This document shows positions 8,517-16,722 of a DNA stretch of 64,000 bases, piece by piece; within the stretch, counting starts at the first letter, position 1; every line of letters begins with the position of its first letter. Origin of the DNA: Methylobacterium iners (GTDB taxonomy: Bacteria; Pseudomonadota; Alphaproteobacteria; Rhizobiales; Beijerinckiaceae); the NCBI RefSeq assembly GCF_022179305.1, contig NZ_BPQP01000049.1:1-64000 (forward strand). The letters run 5' to 3'. The translations under genes and the position numbers were made by a program. The notes below the pieces were generated by a model. That model was not told the origin of the DNA. It saw only the letters and a list, made by a program, of their open reading frames with translations, and did no database searches.

Positions 8517-8813
8517 TCAGAACGCAGCGATCGCCTCGCGCTCGGCCCGGACGCGGATACGGTCCTTCAAGGTCCCGCGATTGGCCACGTCGACCTTCAT
8601 GGCGAACAGGTCCTCGATGAAGCTCACAACACTCACATGATCGTAGACGGTGAGGATCTCGGCCTCGTCGATCTCGATCATTACGTCGAGATCGCTGCCG
8701 GCATGAGCCTCGCCACGCGCGACGGACCCGAACAGGGCGGCATGGCGGACACCGCGCCGACGCAGCTCCGCTTCGTGCTTGCGAAGCGTCTTGAGGGCGG
8801 CGTCACGATCCAC
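8517..8813 (-). CDS. mntA: MntA-like minimal nucleotidyltransferase antitoxin
   Basis: A minimal nucleotidyltransferase with the signature GSVARGEAHAGSDLDVMIE, that is GSxARGx5SDxDxxV, which supplies the catalytic Asp pair. The chosen start is GTG 8813, just before DRDAALKTLRKHEAELRRRG, where the family normally begins; the frame stays open to 8972 but that longer version would run into the divergent gene at 8930. GTG 8828 is an alternative. The gene runs directly into the HepT-like gene, the standard order for this type VII toxin-antitoxin module. The role as antitoxin is inferred from the pairing. Confidence 0.78.
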   Translation of the reverse strand: MDRDAALKTLRKHEAELRRRGVRHAALFGSVARGEAHAGSDLDVMIEIDEAEILTVYDHVSVVSFIEDLFAMKVDVANRGTLKDRIRVRAEREAIAAF

Positions 8814-8929
8814 GTCGGAAGGATACACAACCCGATTGCTGCGCAGAAGCGCGTCCGACGTGACGCCGCAGCGCGGAACGGCGATTTTCCGCGAGGCGTT
8901 CTCCGGGTGCATTCCCTTTCGGAGATCCC

Positions 8930-10102
8930 ATGCCGCACAGCCGCCTCGTCCTCGCGCTCTGCCTCGCGCCACTGCCCGCCTTCGCTCAGCCGCTCCAGAA
9001 CCCGAGCGCGACCCGGATCGAGGCCAACGTGGTCAAGCCGGCGCCACTCGAGGCGACGCCCGAGCGCGTCGCGGGCCTGAAGCTGCCGGCCGGCTTCAAG
9101 ATCGAGAAATTCGCCGAGGGGATGAAGGCGCCCCGCGTGATCGTGGTGGCCGAGAACGGCAGCCTCTACGTCAGCGATCGTGACGAGGGCACCGTGACAA
9201 TGCTGGACCCCAGTGACCCGACGAAGCGCAGGGTCGTCCTGAAGAAGCCCGACGTCCACGGCCTCGCCCTCCACGACGGGCGGCTGTTCTACGTCACCGT
9301 CAAGGAGATCTTCTCCGCGCCGATCCAGGCCGACGGCACGCTCGGCCCCGAGACGAAGCTCGTCGCCGACCTGCCGGATGCCGGCCAGCACCCGAACCGC
9401 ACCATCGGGTTCGGGCCGGACGGCTGGCTCTACGCGAGCCTCGGCTCCACCTGCAACGAGTGCGAGGAGCGCAACCCCGAGAACGCGACGATGGTGCGCA
9501 TGAAGTCCGACGGCTCTGGCCGGGAGATCGTGGCCTCGGGCCTGCGCAACACCATCGGCTTCGACTGGGACCCGCGCACCAAGGCGCTCTACGGCTGGGA
9601 CGACGGGGTCGACTGGCACGGCGACAACGAGACGCCCGAGGAGCTCAACCGGATCGAGGCCGGCAAGAAGTACGGCTGGCCCTACATCTTCGGCGCGGGC
9701 ATGAAGAACCTATATCGCGAGGTCCCGAAGAGCAGCCTGGAGCAGTGGGACAAGGACAGCGCGCGCCCGCTGCTGACCTGGACGGCCCACGCCTCGTCGA
9801 TGCAGTTCACCTTCTACGACGGCGCTCAGTTCCCCGCCGAGCACAGGGGCGACGCCTTCGTCACCATGCACGGGTCGTGGAACCGCAAGCCGCCGAGCGG
9901 TTACGAGGTGCTGCGGGTCCGCTTCGAGAACGGGGAACCGAAATCGGTCGAGCCCTTCGTCACCGGCTTCCTCGTCGAGGGCGGTCCCAGCGGCTGGTCC
10001 CGCTTCGCGCGGCCCTTCGGCCTCGCTGTAGCGAAGGACGGCAGCCTCTATCTTGGCGACGACCAGCACGGCATCATCTACCGGATCAGCTATCGCGGCT
10101 GA
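8930..10102 (+). CDS. secreted sorbosone dehydrogenase-like beta-propeller protein (PQQ-sugar dehydrogenase family)
   Basis: A 390-residue protein with a signal peptide (cleavage expected after LPAFA, about residue 19) and a six-bladed beta-propeller of the soluble aldose/L-sorbosone dehydrogenase family, with the repeats IGFGPDGWLYASLGS, NTIGFDWDP and PFGLAVAKDGSLYLGDD. The family uses PQQ and acts in the periplasm; a CNECEERNP segment resembles the cysteine pair near the active site in several members. The substrate is not predictable. The start ATG 8930 has GGAGAT 6 bp upstream. PQQ enzymes are abundant in methylotrophs, which fits the inferred organism. Confidence 0.87.
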   Translation: MPHSRLVLALCLAPLPAFAQPLQNPSATRIEANVVKPAPLEATPERVAGLKLPAGFKIEKFAEGMKAPRVIVVAENGSLYVSDRDEGTVTMLDPSDPTKRRVVLKKPDVHGLALHDGRLFYVTVKEIFSAPIQADGTLGPETKLVADLPDAGQHPNRTIGFGPDGWLYASLGSTCNECEERNPENATMVRMKSDGSGREIVASGLRNTIGFDWDPRTKALYGWDDGVDWHGDNETPEELNRIEAGKKYGWPYIFGAGMKNLYREVPKSSLEQWDKDSARPLLTWTAHASSMQFTFYDGAQFPAEHRGDAFVTMHGSWNRKPPSGYEVLRVRFENGEPKSVEPFVTGFLVEGGPSGWSRFARPFGLAVAKDGSLYLGDDQHGIIYRISYRG

Positions 10103-10116
10103 GCGGGGGAGATGAG

Positions 10117-10554
10117 ATGAACGGGCTCACCGCGCGCGAGGTCATCGCGCGGCTCGGCCTCGCGCCGCATCCCGAGGGCGGGCATTACCGCGAGACGTTT
10201 CGCGATTCCCGCCTGGTCGAGGGCCGGCCGGCGGGCAGCGCGATCTACTACCTGCTCGATGTCGGCGAGGTCTCGGCCTGGCACCGTGTCGATGCCGCCG
10301 AGATCTGGCTCTGGCATGCCGGGGCACCGCTGGTGATCACGGTGAGCCCGAACGGGCATGACGCCGAGGCTCGCTACCTCGGCCCCGACATTCTGCGCGG
10401 CCAGCACCCGCAAATCGTGGTGCCCGAGGGGCATTGGCAGACCGCGACGAGCCTCGGCGCCTGGACCCTGGTGAGCTGCACCGTCTCGCCGGCCTTCACC
10501 TTCGAGGGTTTCGAGGTGGCCCCGCCGGACTGGCGCCCGACGCCGCGGGCGTGA
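10117..10554 (+). CDS. cupin DUF985 family protein
   Basis: A 145-residue single-domain cupin of the DUF985 (CFF1-like) family: LGLAPHPEGGHYRETFRDSR at the N-terminus, then a cupin core with SAWHRVDAAEIWLWHAG and VPEGHWQTATSLG. Related proteins resemble sugar epimerases/isomerases but no activity is established. The start ATG 10117 is preceded by GGGGGAGATGAG, a good ribosome site, and lies 14 bp after the preceding stop, so it is probably in one operon with the dehydrogenase homologue. Its last 59 bp overlap the 3' end of the convergent transporter gene. Confidence 0.85.
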   Translation: MNGLTAREVIARLGLAPHPEGGHYRETFRDSRLVEGRPAGSAIYYLLDVGEVSAWHRVDAAEIWLWHAGAPLVITVSPNGHDAEARYLGPDILRGQHPQIVVPEGHWQTATSLGAWTLVSCTVSPAFTFEGFEVAPPDWRPTPRA

Positions 10555-11407
10555 GGGCGGCGCGGGCCGCGACGACGGCGCCGGCGACGATGAGGAGGCA
10601 CGCGAGTCCGAGGGCGGGTGTCGCCGCGGCGAAGCCCGTTGCCACCAGGATCAGCGTCGAGAGCACCGGCGCGGCGTAGGACGAGACGCCGAGCAGGCGG
10701 ATGTCGCCCCGCTTCATCCCGATGTCCCAGAGGTAGAACGCCGCCCCCACCGGCCCGAGGCCGAGCGCGACGAGCGCGATCCACTGCGTCGCACCCTCGG
10801 GCCAGACCGTGCGCTCGAAGGCGAGATGGCAGAGGAGGCTGAGGACCGCGGTCGCGAGGCAGAACCCGGCCACGGCATCGGTCGGCACGGCGCCGACCCG
10901 GCGCGAGAGCACCGAGTAGCCTGCCCACACGAAGGCGCAGGCGAACGAGGCGGCGTAGCCGGGCAGGGCGCCGGCCGCGAAGTGAAGGTCGCCCCGCCCG
11001 GCGAACAGCGCGACGACTCCGGAGAGCCCGAGGAGCGCGCCGATCACATGGCCTCGGCGCAGGCCCGCCTCACCGGGGAGCGTGGCGGAGAGAAGCACGA
11101 TGAGGAGCGGCCAGAGGTAGTTCAGGAGCCCGGCCTCGGCCGGCGGCGCCAGGCGCAGCGCCGTGAAGTAAAGCGCGTGGTAGCCGAACAGTCCGCCGAT
11201 CCCGAGCGCCCAGACCGCCACGGGCTGGCGCAGGGCCGCCAATCCCGAAGGCCGCAGGATCCAGCTCGCGCAGCCGAGAAGCCCGCCGATGGCGAAGGTC
11301 ATCGCGGCGAGCTGGAAGGGAGGCACGGCGCCCGACGCGGCGGTGAGAACGGCGAGCAGCGATCACAGAACGATTGCGCCGGAGCCGATCAGAGTGGCGG
11401 AGGGCAC
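10496..11407 (-). pseudogene. EamA/DMT-family transporter interrupted by an in-frame TGA
   Basis: The frame encodes a ten-helix EamA permease (SNYLWPLL-type motif seen as LLNYLWPLLIVLL; second EamA half from about 10500 to 10950). The conserved N-terminal helix is encoded from GTG 11407 (PSATLIGSGAIVL) but the next codon is TGA (11363-11365), after which the reading continues as SLLAVLTAASGAV. In this family a Trp is usual at this spot (VLWSLLA), so TGG-to-TGA is the simplest explanation. Translation could restart at GTG 11326 and give 276 residues lacking the first membrane helix. I call it a pseudogene; it could be a sequencing error. Confidence 0.72.
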
Positions 11408-11547
11408 GGGCGACGGACCTGGATGCGAAGACGGGACGGCCCGCTCTCCCACACCGGCGCCCGGGCGGGCAACCCGGCCGGCTTCACGCGCCGGTCACGC
11501 GGCAGGGCTAACCCTCGCCGTCTCGGAGGAAGCTAGGGGAGACGGGC

Positions 11548-12772
11548 ATGCGCGGGATCGCTGCGGGATTGACGATGCTGGCCTGCCTCCTCGGAGGAAT
11601 TCCCGTTCGAGCCGGCGAGCCCGCCCAGATCGGGCCCCGGCCCTTCGCCCTGGTGGACGGCATGAAGCCGGGCGCCCTCAAGGAGCGGCTGCAGGCCTGC
11701 GGCGTGGATCGGCCCTACACCGCACGCGCCTTCTCGATCTCTCACCGGGGAGCGCCTCTGCAATTCCCGGAGCACACGCGGGAGGGCGTGAGGGCGGCCG
11801 CGCGCATGGGCGCGGGCATCATCGAGTGCGACGTCGCCTTCACCCGGGACCGGCAGCTCGTCTGCCGCCATTCCCAATGCGACCTCCATGCGACGACGGA
11901 TATCCTGGCAAGGCCCGACCTCGCGGCAAAGTGCACGCAGGGCTTCCAGCCGGCCGATCCGGCGACGGGGCGCAAGGCCACCGCGAAGTGCTGCACCAGC
12001 GATCTCACGCTCGCGGAGTTCGGGTCGCTCAAGGGCAAGATGGACGCCAGCGATCCGGCGGCCGGCTCCGTCGCCGCCTTCATGAACGCCACGCCCCGTT
12101 GGCGGACTGACCTCTACGCCACGACCGGCACGCTGATGTCGCACGAGGCCTACATCGCGCTGGTCCGCTCGCTGGGGCGCCGATTCACCCCCGAGCTGAA
12201 GACGCCGGAGGTCGCGATGCCCTTCGACGGGTTCACGCAGGACGACTACGCCCAGGCGATGATCGACGCCTATAAGGCCGCCGGCATCCCCCCCCCGCGG
12301 ACGTCTTTCCCCAGAGCTTCCAGCTCCGCGACGTCCTCTACTGGCTGAAGGTCGAGCCCGCGTTCGGCCGGCAGGCGATCTGGCTCGACGGCCGCGACGA
12401 GAAGGATCCGGCCTTCGATCCTGAGAAGCCCGAGAGCTGGAAACCCGGGATGGCGGAGCTTGCCGCGATGGGCGTGCGCACGCTCGGGCCGCCCCTGTGG
12501 ATGCTCGTCCGTCTCGGCCCCGACGGGGCGATCGAGCCGTCCGCCTACGCGCGCGCCGCGAAGGCCGCGGGCCTCGACCTCGTCGCGTGGTCGCTGGAGC
12601 GCTCGGCGCCGGGGGAGGGTACTATTACAAGTCGGTCCGGCCGGCGATCGACCGCGACGGCGAGATGCTCACCCTCCTCGACGTGCTCTATGGGCAAGTC
12701 GGCGTGAAGGGCGTGTTCTCCGAGTGGCCGGCGACCACGACCTTCTACGCGAACTGCGTCGGCGCGCCCTGA
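11548..12772 (+). pseudogene. glycerophosphodiester phosphodiesterase, two frameshifts
   Basis: Three successive frames together read as one complete periplasmic GDPD of about 407 residues. Frame one (11548-12296) has a signal peptide, the catalytic [22 protein letters not shown] and [11 protein letters not shown]. At a run of nine C (12288-12296) the frame breaks; the continuation ([20 protein letters not shown]) is one base short. At a run of five G (12611-12615) it breaks again, and the third frame reads [17 protein letters not shown] through to the stop at 12772. Both breaks equal a loss of one base in a homopolymer, which is also a common sequencing error. As written, the product stops early and lacks the C-terminal third of the barrel. 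Confidence 0.8.
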
Positions 12773-12779
12773 GGCGGGA

Positions 12780-12807
12780 CCGGACGGGAGTTCGGGCTCC
12801 CGTCCGG
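12780..12807 (-). terminator. strong hairpin between the GDPD remnant and phaB
   Basis: CCGGACGGGAG (12780-12790) and CTCCCGTCCGG (12797-12807) form a perfect 11-bp stem with a 6-nt loop, placed 8 bp past the phaB stop and 7 bp past the convergent GDPD stop. No T-run follows on either side, so it is a probable bidirectional transcription end but not a textbook intrinsic terminator. Confidence 0.6.
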
Positions 12808-12815
12808 TAGAGGGA

Positions 12816-13544
12816 TCAGGCGATGTACTGGGCGCCGTTGATCGTGAGCGTCGAGCCGGTAATGAAGCCCGAATCCTCGGCGGCGAGGTATTCCACCGCG
12901 CGGGCGATCTCCTCGGCCTCGCCGAGGCGGCCCACGGGGATCGTCGAGATGATCTTGTTGCGCACGTCCTCCGGCACCGCCATCACCATGTCGGTGGCGA
13001 TGTAGCCCGGCGCGATCACGTTGACGGTGATGCCCTTGGACGCGCTCTCCTGGGCCAGCGCCTTGGCGAAGCCGATCACGCCGGCCTTGGCGGCGGAGTA
13101 GTTGGTCTGGCCGATCTGACCCTTCTGGCCGTTGATCGACGAGATCAAGATGATGCGGCCGAAGCCGCGGTTGCGCATGCCCTCGATGACGGGGCGCGTG
13201 ACCGTGAACATCGAGTCGAGGTTGGTCTTGATGACCGCCTGCCACTTCTCGAAGGTCATCTTGTGGAACAGGCCGTCGCGCGTGATGCCGGCGTTGTTCA
13301 CCAGGATGTCGACGGGCCCGACCTCGGCCTCGACGGCCTTGATGCCGGCCTCGCAGGCGGCGGCGTCACCCACGTCGAACTTGAAGACGGGGATGCCGGT
13401 CTCGGCCTTGAAGGCGTTCGCCGCCTCGTCGTTGCCGCCGTAATTGGCGGCCACCTTGTAGCCCTTGGCCTTGAGCCCGTTCGAGATCGCGGCACCGATG
13501 CCGCGGGTGCCGCCGGTGACGAGGGCGACGCGCTGTTGGGACAT
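12816..13544 (-). CDS. phaB: acetoacetyl-CoA reductase (NADPH), PHB synthesis
   Basis: A 242-residue short-chain dehydrogenase: cofactor motif TGGTRGIG near the N-terminus, NNAG at about residue 87, catalytic Ser in ILISSINGQKGQ and the YxxxK pair in NYSAAKAG, then the lid segment APGYIATDMV. Length and the INGQKGQIGQTNYSAAKAG stretch are diagnostic of PhaB, which reduces acetoacetyl-CoA to (R)-3-hydroxybutyryl-CoA for polyhydroxybutyrate. The start ATG 13544 follows a strong AGGAGGAAA site. It lies downstream of phaA on the same strand, 202 bp away, with a dispersed repeat between the two. In methylotrophs using the ethylmalonyl-CoA or glyoxylate-regeneration route the enzyme also feeds C2 metabolism. 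Confidence 0.95.
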   Translation of the reverse strand: MSQQRVALVTGGTRGIGAAISNGLKAKGYKVAANYGGNDEAANAFKAETGIPVFKFDVGDAAACEAGIKAVEAEVGPVDILVNNAGITRDGLFHKMTFEKWQAVIKTNLDSMFTVTRPVIEGMRNRGFGRIILISSINGQKGQIGQTNYSAAKAGVIGFAKALAQESASKGITVNVIAPGYIATDMVMAVPEDVRNKIISTIPVGRLGEAEEIARAVEYLAAEDSGFITGSTLTINGAQYIA

Positions 13545-13587
13545 GGTTTCCTCCTGATTTTTTGTTTGATTTGAGTTCGCTACGGAT

Positions 13588-13737
13588 TGTCATTCCGGGG
13601 CGCCGCAGGCGAGCCCGGAACCCAGAGCCGCCGGCGGTGCCTGATCAGGCCTGACCTATGGTCATGGGTCCAGGGCTCTGCGGAGTTCATCCTTGGACCG
13701 GCCAAAGGCCGGATCCGGGGGCAGCCCCGGGATGACA
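13588..13737. repeat. 150-bp dispersed intergenic repeat, copy 1
   Basis: The element is bounded by TGTCATTCCGGGGC (13588-13601) and GCCCCGGGATGACA (13724-13737), 14-bp terminal inverted repeats with one mismatch. Inside it shares segments such as CCCAGAGCCGCC and GGCCAAAGGCCGGATCC with two other copies in this window (15983 and 17103). It lies between phaA and phaB. It encodes no credible protein. It resembles the small palindromic intergenic elements common in Methylobacterium and Bradyrhizobium genomes. Confidence 0.85.
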
Positions 13738-13746
13738 AGTGTCAGC

Positions 13747-14928
13747 TCACACCCGCTCGATGCACATGGCGACGCCCATGCCGCCGCCGATGCAGAGGGT
13801 GGCGAGACCCTTCTTGGCGTCGCGGCGCTTGAGCTCGTGCAGCAGGGTGACGAGGACGCGCGCGCCCGACGCCCCGATGGGGTGGCCGATGGCGATGGCG
13901 CCGCCATTGACGTTCACCTTGGCATCGTCCCAGCCCATGTCCTTGTTGACCGCCAGGGCCTGGGCCGCGAAGGCCTCGTTGGCCTCGATCAGGTCGAGGT
14001 CGGAGGGCTTCCAGCCCGCCTTCTCCAGGGCTTTCCGCGAGGCGGGAATCGGACCGGTGCCCATGACCTTCGGGTCGACGCCGGCGGTCGCCCAGGAGAC
14101 GATCTTCGCCAGCGGCTTGATCCCGCGCTTCTCGGCCTCGGAGGCCGACATCAGGACGATGGCCGCGGCGCCGTCATTGAGGCCGGAGGCGTTGGCCGCC
14201 GTCACGGTGCCGTCCTTCGAGAAGGCGGGCTTGAGCTTGGCCATCGCCTCGACGGTGGCGCCGTCGCGGATGTACTCGTCGGCATCGACGATGGTGTCGC
14301 CCTTCTTGCCCGGCACGGTGAAGGGGACGATCTCGTCCTTGAAGCGGCCCTCCTTGCGGGCGGCCTCGGCCTTGTTCTGCGAGCGGGTCGCGAAAAGGTC
14401 CTGCTCCTCGCGGGTGAGCTGCCATTGCTGGGCGACGTTCTCGGCCGTCGTACCCATGTGGTAGCCGTTGAAGGCGTCCCAGAGCCCGTCCTTGATCATC
14501 GTGTCGACGAGCTTCACGTCGCCCATCTTCTGGCCGCCGCGCAGGTACTGGGCGTGGGGGCTGAGCGACATCGATTCCTGGCCGCCGGCCACGATGACGG
14601 TAGCGTCGCCGTTGGCGATCTGCTGCATGCCGATCGCGACGGTGCGAAGGCCCGAGCCGCAGACCTGGTTGAGGCCCCAGGCGGTGGCCTTCTCGGGGAT
14701 TCCGGCCTTGATGGCGGCCTGACGGGCCGGGTTCTGCCCGGCGCCCGCCGTCAGCACCTGCCCGAAGATGACCTCGTCGACGTCGTCGGCCGGCACGCCG
14801 GCGCGGTCGAGGGCGGCCTTGATCGCGACGGCGCCGAGCTCATGGGCGGGAACGCTGCCGAAGGCGCCTCCGAAGGAGCCGACGGCCGTGCGCGCCGCGC
14901 CGACGATGACGATGTCTTCCGCTGCCAT
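13747..14928 (-). CDS. phaA: acetyl-CoA C-acetyltransferase (beta-ketothiolase)
   Basis: A 393-residue thiolase II. Nucleophilic Cys in [15 protein letters not shown] (about residue 89), the His of [16 protein letters not shown] (about 349) and the second Cys of [11 protein letters not shown] (about 379) are all present, so it should be active. It condenses two acetyl-CoA to acetoacetyl-CoA, the first step of PHB synthesis, and works with the downstream PhaB. The start ATG 14928 is preceded by GAGGAGA. It is transcribed away from phaR, and the 270 bp between them carries two palindromes that may be control sites. The N-terminal [15 protein letters not shown] is typical of PhaA. Confidence 0.96.
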   Translation of the reverse strand: MAAEDIVIVGAARTAVGSFGGAFGSVPAHELGAVAIKAALDRAGVPADDVDEVIFGQVLTAGAGQNPARQAAIKAGIPEKATAWGLNQVCGSGLRTVAIGMQQIANGDATVIVAGGQESMSLSPHAQYLRGGQKMGDVKLVDTMIKDGLWDAFNGYHMGTTAENVAQQWQLTREEQDLFATRSQNKAEAARKEGRFKDEIVPFTVPGKKGDTIVDADEYIRDGATVEAMAKLKPAFSKDGTVTAANASGLNDGAAAIVLMSASEAEKRGIKPLAKIVSWATAGVDPKVMGTGPIPASRKALEKAGWKPSDLDLIEANEAFAAQALAVNKDMGWDDAKVNVNGGAIAIGHPIGASGARVLVTLLHELKRRDAKKGLATLCIGGGMGVAMCIERV

Positions 14929-15198
14929 GTGATGGTCTCCTCGGTTTGCCGGCGCTGCCTTGTGATGCTCCCGCGGGAGCGCGCTGCCGTTGAAGGGATG
15001 AAAGCCCTCGACTTCGTGAAGTCAAGCACGGCTCCTGCGTATACCAGCGGGTTACCATCGCAAGAAGCGAAGGGATGTACGCAGAGCATGGCACTATTCT
15101 GCGGGGACGAGGCGCAGATTGCTGTTTTCGTCGGCGTGGGAAAGCCTTAAGGTCCCTCCAGGAACGCAGCGATCCCTGCTGGTCCGGGAGGAGCAGGA
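14929..15198. promoter_or_regulatory. divergent phaA/phaR control region with two palindromes
   Basis: Two dyads are visible: the perfect 14-bp palindrome GCTCCCGCGGGAGC at 14967-14980 (38 bp before the phaA start) and GACTTC-GT-GAAGTC at 15010-15023. The second overlaps a minus-strand TTGACT (15020-15025) that could be a phaA -35 hexamer, though no good -10 follows. PhaR is known in other species to bind DNA and to be released by PHB; either dyad is a candidate site. This assignment is inference. Confidence 0.4.
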
Positions 15199-15843
15199 AT
15201 GAACGCTGGTACGATCGGTCGGGAGAGGCCGCAGAAGATGGCGGATAACGGCAAGGTGCATCAGACGGTCATCAAGAAATACGCGAACCGGCGCCTCTAT
15301 CACACCGGTACCTCGACTTACGTCACCCTGGAAGATCTTGCGGGCATGGTGCAGAACGGCGAGGACTTCCTCGTCTACGACGCGCGCTCAGGGGACGACA
15401 TCACCCGCTCGGTGCTGACCCAGATCATCTTCGAGCAGGAGAACAAGGCCGGCGAGGACAATCTCCTTCCCGTCGCCTTCCTGCGCCAGCTCATCCGCTT
15501 CTACGGCGACAGCATGCGCACCATGGTGCCGAGCTTCCTCGAATTCTCCATGGCGAATTTCGCCCGCGATCAGGACGGCCTGCGCGAGAAGCTGACCCAG
15601 AGCTTCGCCCCGACGGTGTTCCAGAACGCCCTGGAGGAGCAGGTGCGCGCCAATATGAGCTTCTTCGGCGACGCCATGAAGATGTTCACGAGCTTCGGGA
15701 CCGGCCCGCTCTCGGGAATGAACGCGCCGACCGGGACGCAGCCCTCCGCCCCGCCGCCCTCCGCGGGAACGAGCGACCTCGACGAGCTGAAGCGCCAGAT
15801 GGCCGAGATGCAGTCGCGGCTGGAAGATCTGGCGAAGAAGTAG
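15199..15843 (+). CDS. phaR: PHB synthesis regulator PhaR
   Basis: A 214-residue protein with the PHB/PHA accumulation regulator DNA-binding domain at the N-terminus (VIKKYANRRLYHTGTSTYVTL) followed by the PHB-binding domain (SGDDITRSVLTQIIFEQE) and a C-terminal coiled coil (DLDELKRQMAEMQSRLEDL). PhaR represses phasin and pha genes and is titrated by PHB granules; in Methylobacterium it also influences carbon flux (the AniA-like role). ATG 15199 has GGAGGAG just upstream and is preferred to ATG 15238, which would remove 13 residues before MADNGKVHQ. It is divergent from phaA. Confidence 0.94.
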   Translation: MNAGTIGRERPQKMADNGKVHQTVIKKYANRRLYHTGTSTYVTLEDLAGMVQNGEDFLVYDARSGDDITRSVLTQIIFEQENKAGEDNLLPVAFLRQLIRFYGDSMRTMVPSFLEFSMANFARDQDGLREKLTQSFAPTVFQNALEEQVRANMSFFGDAMKMFTSFGTGPLSGMNAPTGTQPSAPPPSAGTSDLDELKRQMAEMQSRLEDLAKK

Positions 15844-15982
15844 GCGGATCTGGGTTTGACGAACGGGGCGGCACACGGCGCTTGCGTTCGTAACGATCAC
15901 TCACACGCTCCGCTGGGGCCCCGAATTCAGGTCGACTACGGGTGTTGCTCGCAGAGGAAACGACGGCTCGGTCACTGATCGC

Positions 15983-16133
15983 CGTCATTCCGGGGCGCCG
16001 TAGGCGAACCCGGGATCCATAACCGCCGACATCGACAAGTCCGGCATAGGTTGCGGTTTTGGATTCCGGGTTCCGCGGAGCCTGTCCTCGGACTTGCCGA
16101 AGGCCAGATCCGGGGGCGGCCCCCGGAATGACG
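15983..16133. repeat. 150-bp dispersed intergenic repeat, copy 2
   Basis: Bounded by CGTCATTCCGGGGC on the left and GCCCCCGGAATGACG on the right, again inverted. It shares with copy 1 the left part (CGCCGTAGGCGAACCCGGGATCC), the central AACCGCCGA, and the right part GAAGGCCAGATCCGGGGGC. It is diverged in its centre (about 16030-16065), as expected for a stem-loop element under arm-only constraint. Confidence 0.85.
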
Positions 16134-16204
16134 GTGTTGGTGCTCCTTCCGCGGTAACCCCGGCCGTCAACCTGCGTTCGGAGCTTCGCCCCGGCAGCAA
16201 AAGG

Positions 16205-16219
16205 TTGACGAAAGGTTAA
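16205..16219. promoter_or_regulatory. CtrA-box-like site
   Basis: The sequence TTGA-N7-TTAA (on the other strand TTAA-N7-TCAA, followed by C) differs by one base from the alphaproteobacterial CtrA consensus TTAA-N7-TTAA. It forms part of two tandem 11-mers, AAAGGTTGACG and AAAGGTTAACG (16200-16221), 52 bp upstream of the next start codon. Confidence 0.4.
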
Positions 16220-16273
16220 CGCCGGCCCAACCCTTGCGCCATCCGTCCGGTATCCCCGGCGGAGGCGGAAGCG

Positions 16274-16507
16274 ATGTCGCGTTCAGAGACAGATCGAACC
16301 GGAACGGCGCAGTCGGCGTCCCAGGCGCTCGTCCTGCTGCCGGGTACCGCGGATTCCGAGCCCCGCGGCCGTGCGCTGAGGCGGCCGAGCGCGGGCTTCC
16401 TGGCTCAGCTCATGGTCAGCGCCGACCCGAATCTGAGACCGTCGCGCCGCGACCGCACCCGGGCCGCCGCCGCGCTCTACGCCGAGACGGCGCAGCTTCG
16501 CGCCTGA
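16274..16507 (+). CDS. small conserved hypothetical protein of Rhizobiales type
   Basis: A 77-residue basic protein. Its centre RPSAGFLAQLMVSADPN followed by RRDRTRAAAALYAET recalls a family of small Rhizobiales proteins with a conserved GF(L/V)AQL core followed by an Arg-rich stretch and a terminal Tyr. No function is known. ATG 16274 follows GGAGGCGGAAGCG, a plausible ribosome site. A possible CtrA-box lies upstream. Alternative reading frames in the same segment lack any such pattern. Confidence 0.6.
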   Translation: MSRSETDRTGTAQSASQALVLLPGTADSEPRGRALRRPSAGFLAQLMVSADPNLRPSRRDRTRAAAALYAETAQLRA

Positions 16508-16722
16508 CCGCGATTTCCGGTTGATCGGTACGGAGCCGGACCCGCGACCCAGGCATCAGGGCGCGAGGCGTCCGAGCCCCTGCGCCCTTCACTACGGGCT
16601 GCCGAGGCGGCGGTCCCTCGCTTGATCCCGCATCACCTTCCGCTGACGCTCCGGGCGTCCGGGAAAGGGTTGGGAGACGAAAAAGCGAGCAACCGGATGG
16701 GACTCAGGCGCCGGGCCAGGCG

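Larger units (their letters stand above)
15844..16273. other. gene-free stretch downstream of phaR
   Basis: It contains repeat copy 2 (15983-16133) and a CtrA-box-like site (16205-16219), both listed separately. The rest shows no gene. Short frames reading PPDLAFGKSEDRLRG come from the repeat and recur in its other copies, so they are not proteins. Confidence 0.6.

Noticed and set aside
8517-8972. Longer MntA-like product starting at 8972
   Set aside because: The extra N-terminus is Gly/Arg-rich, overlaps the divergent dehydrogenase gene start, and family members begin near the GTG at 8813.
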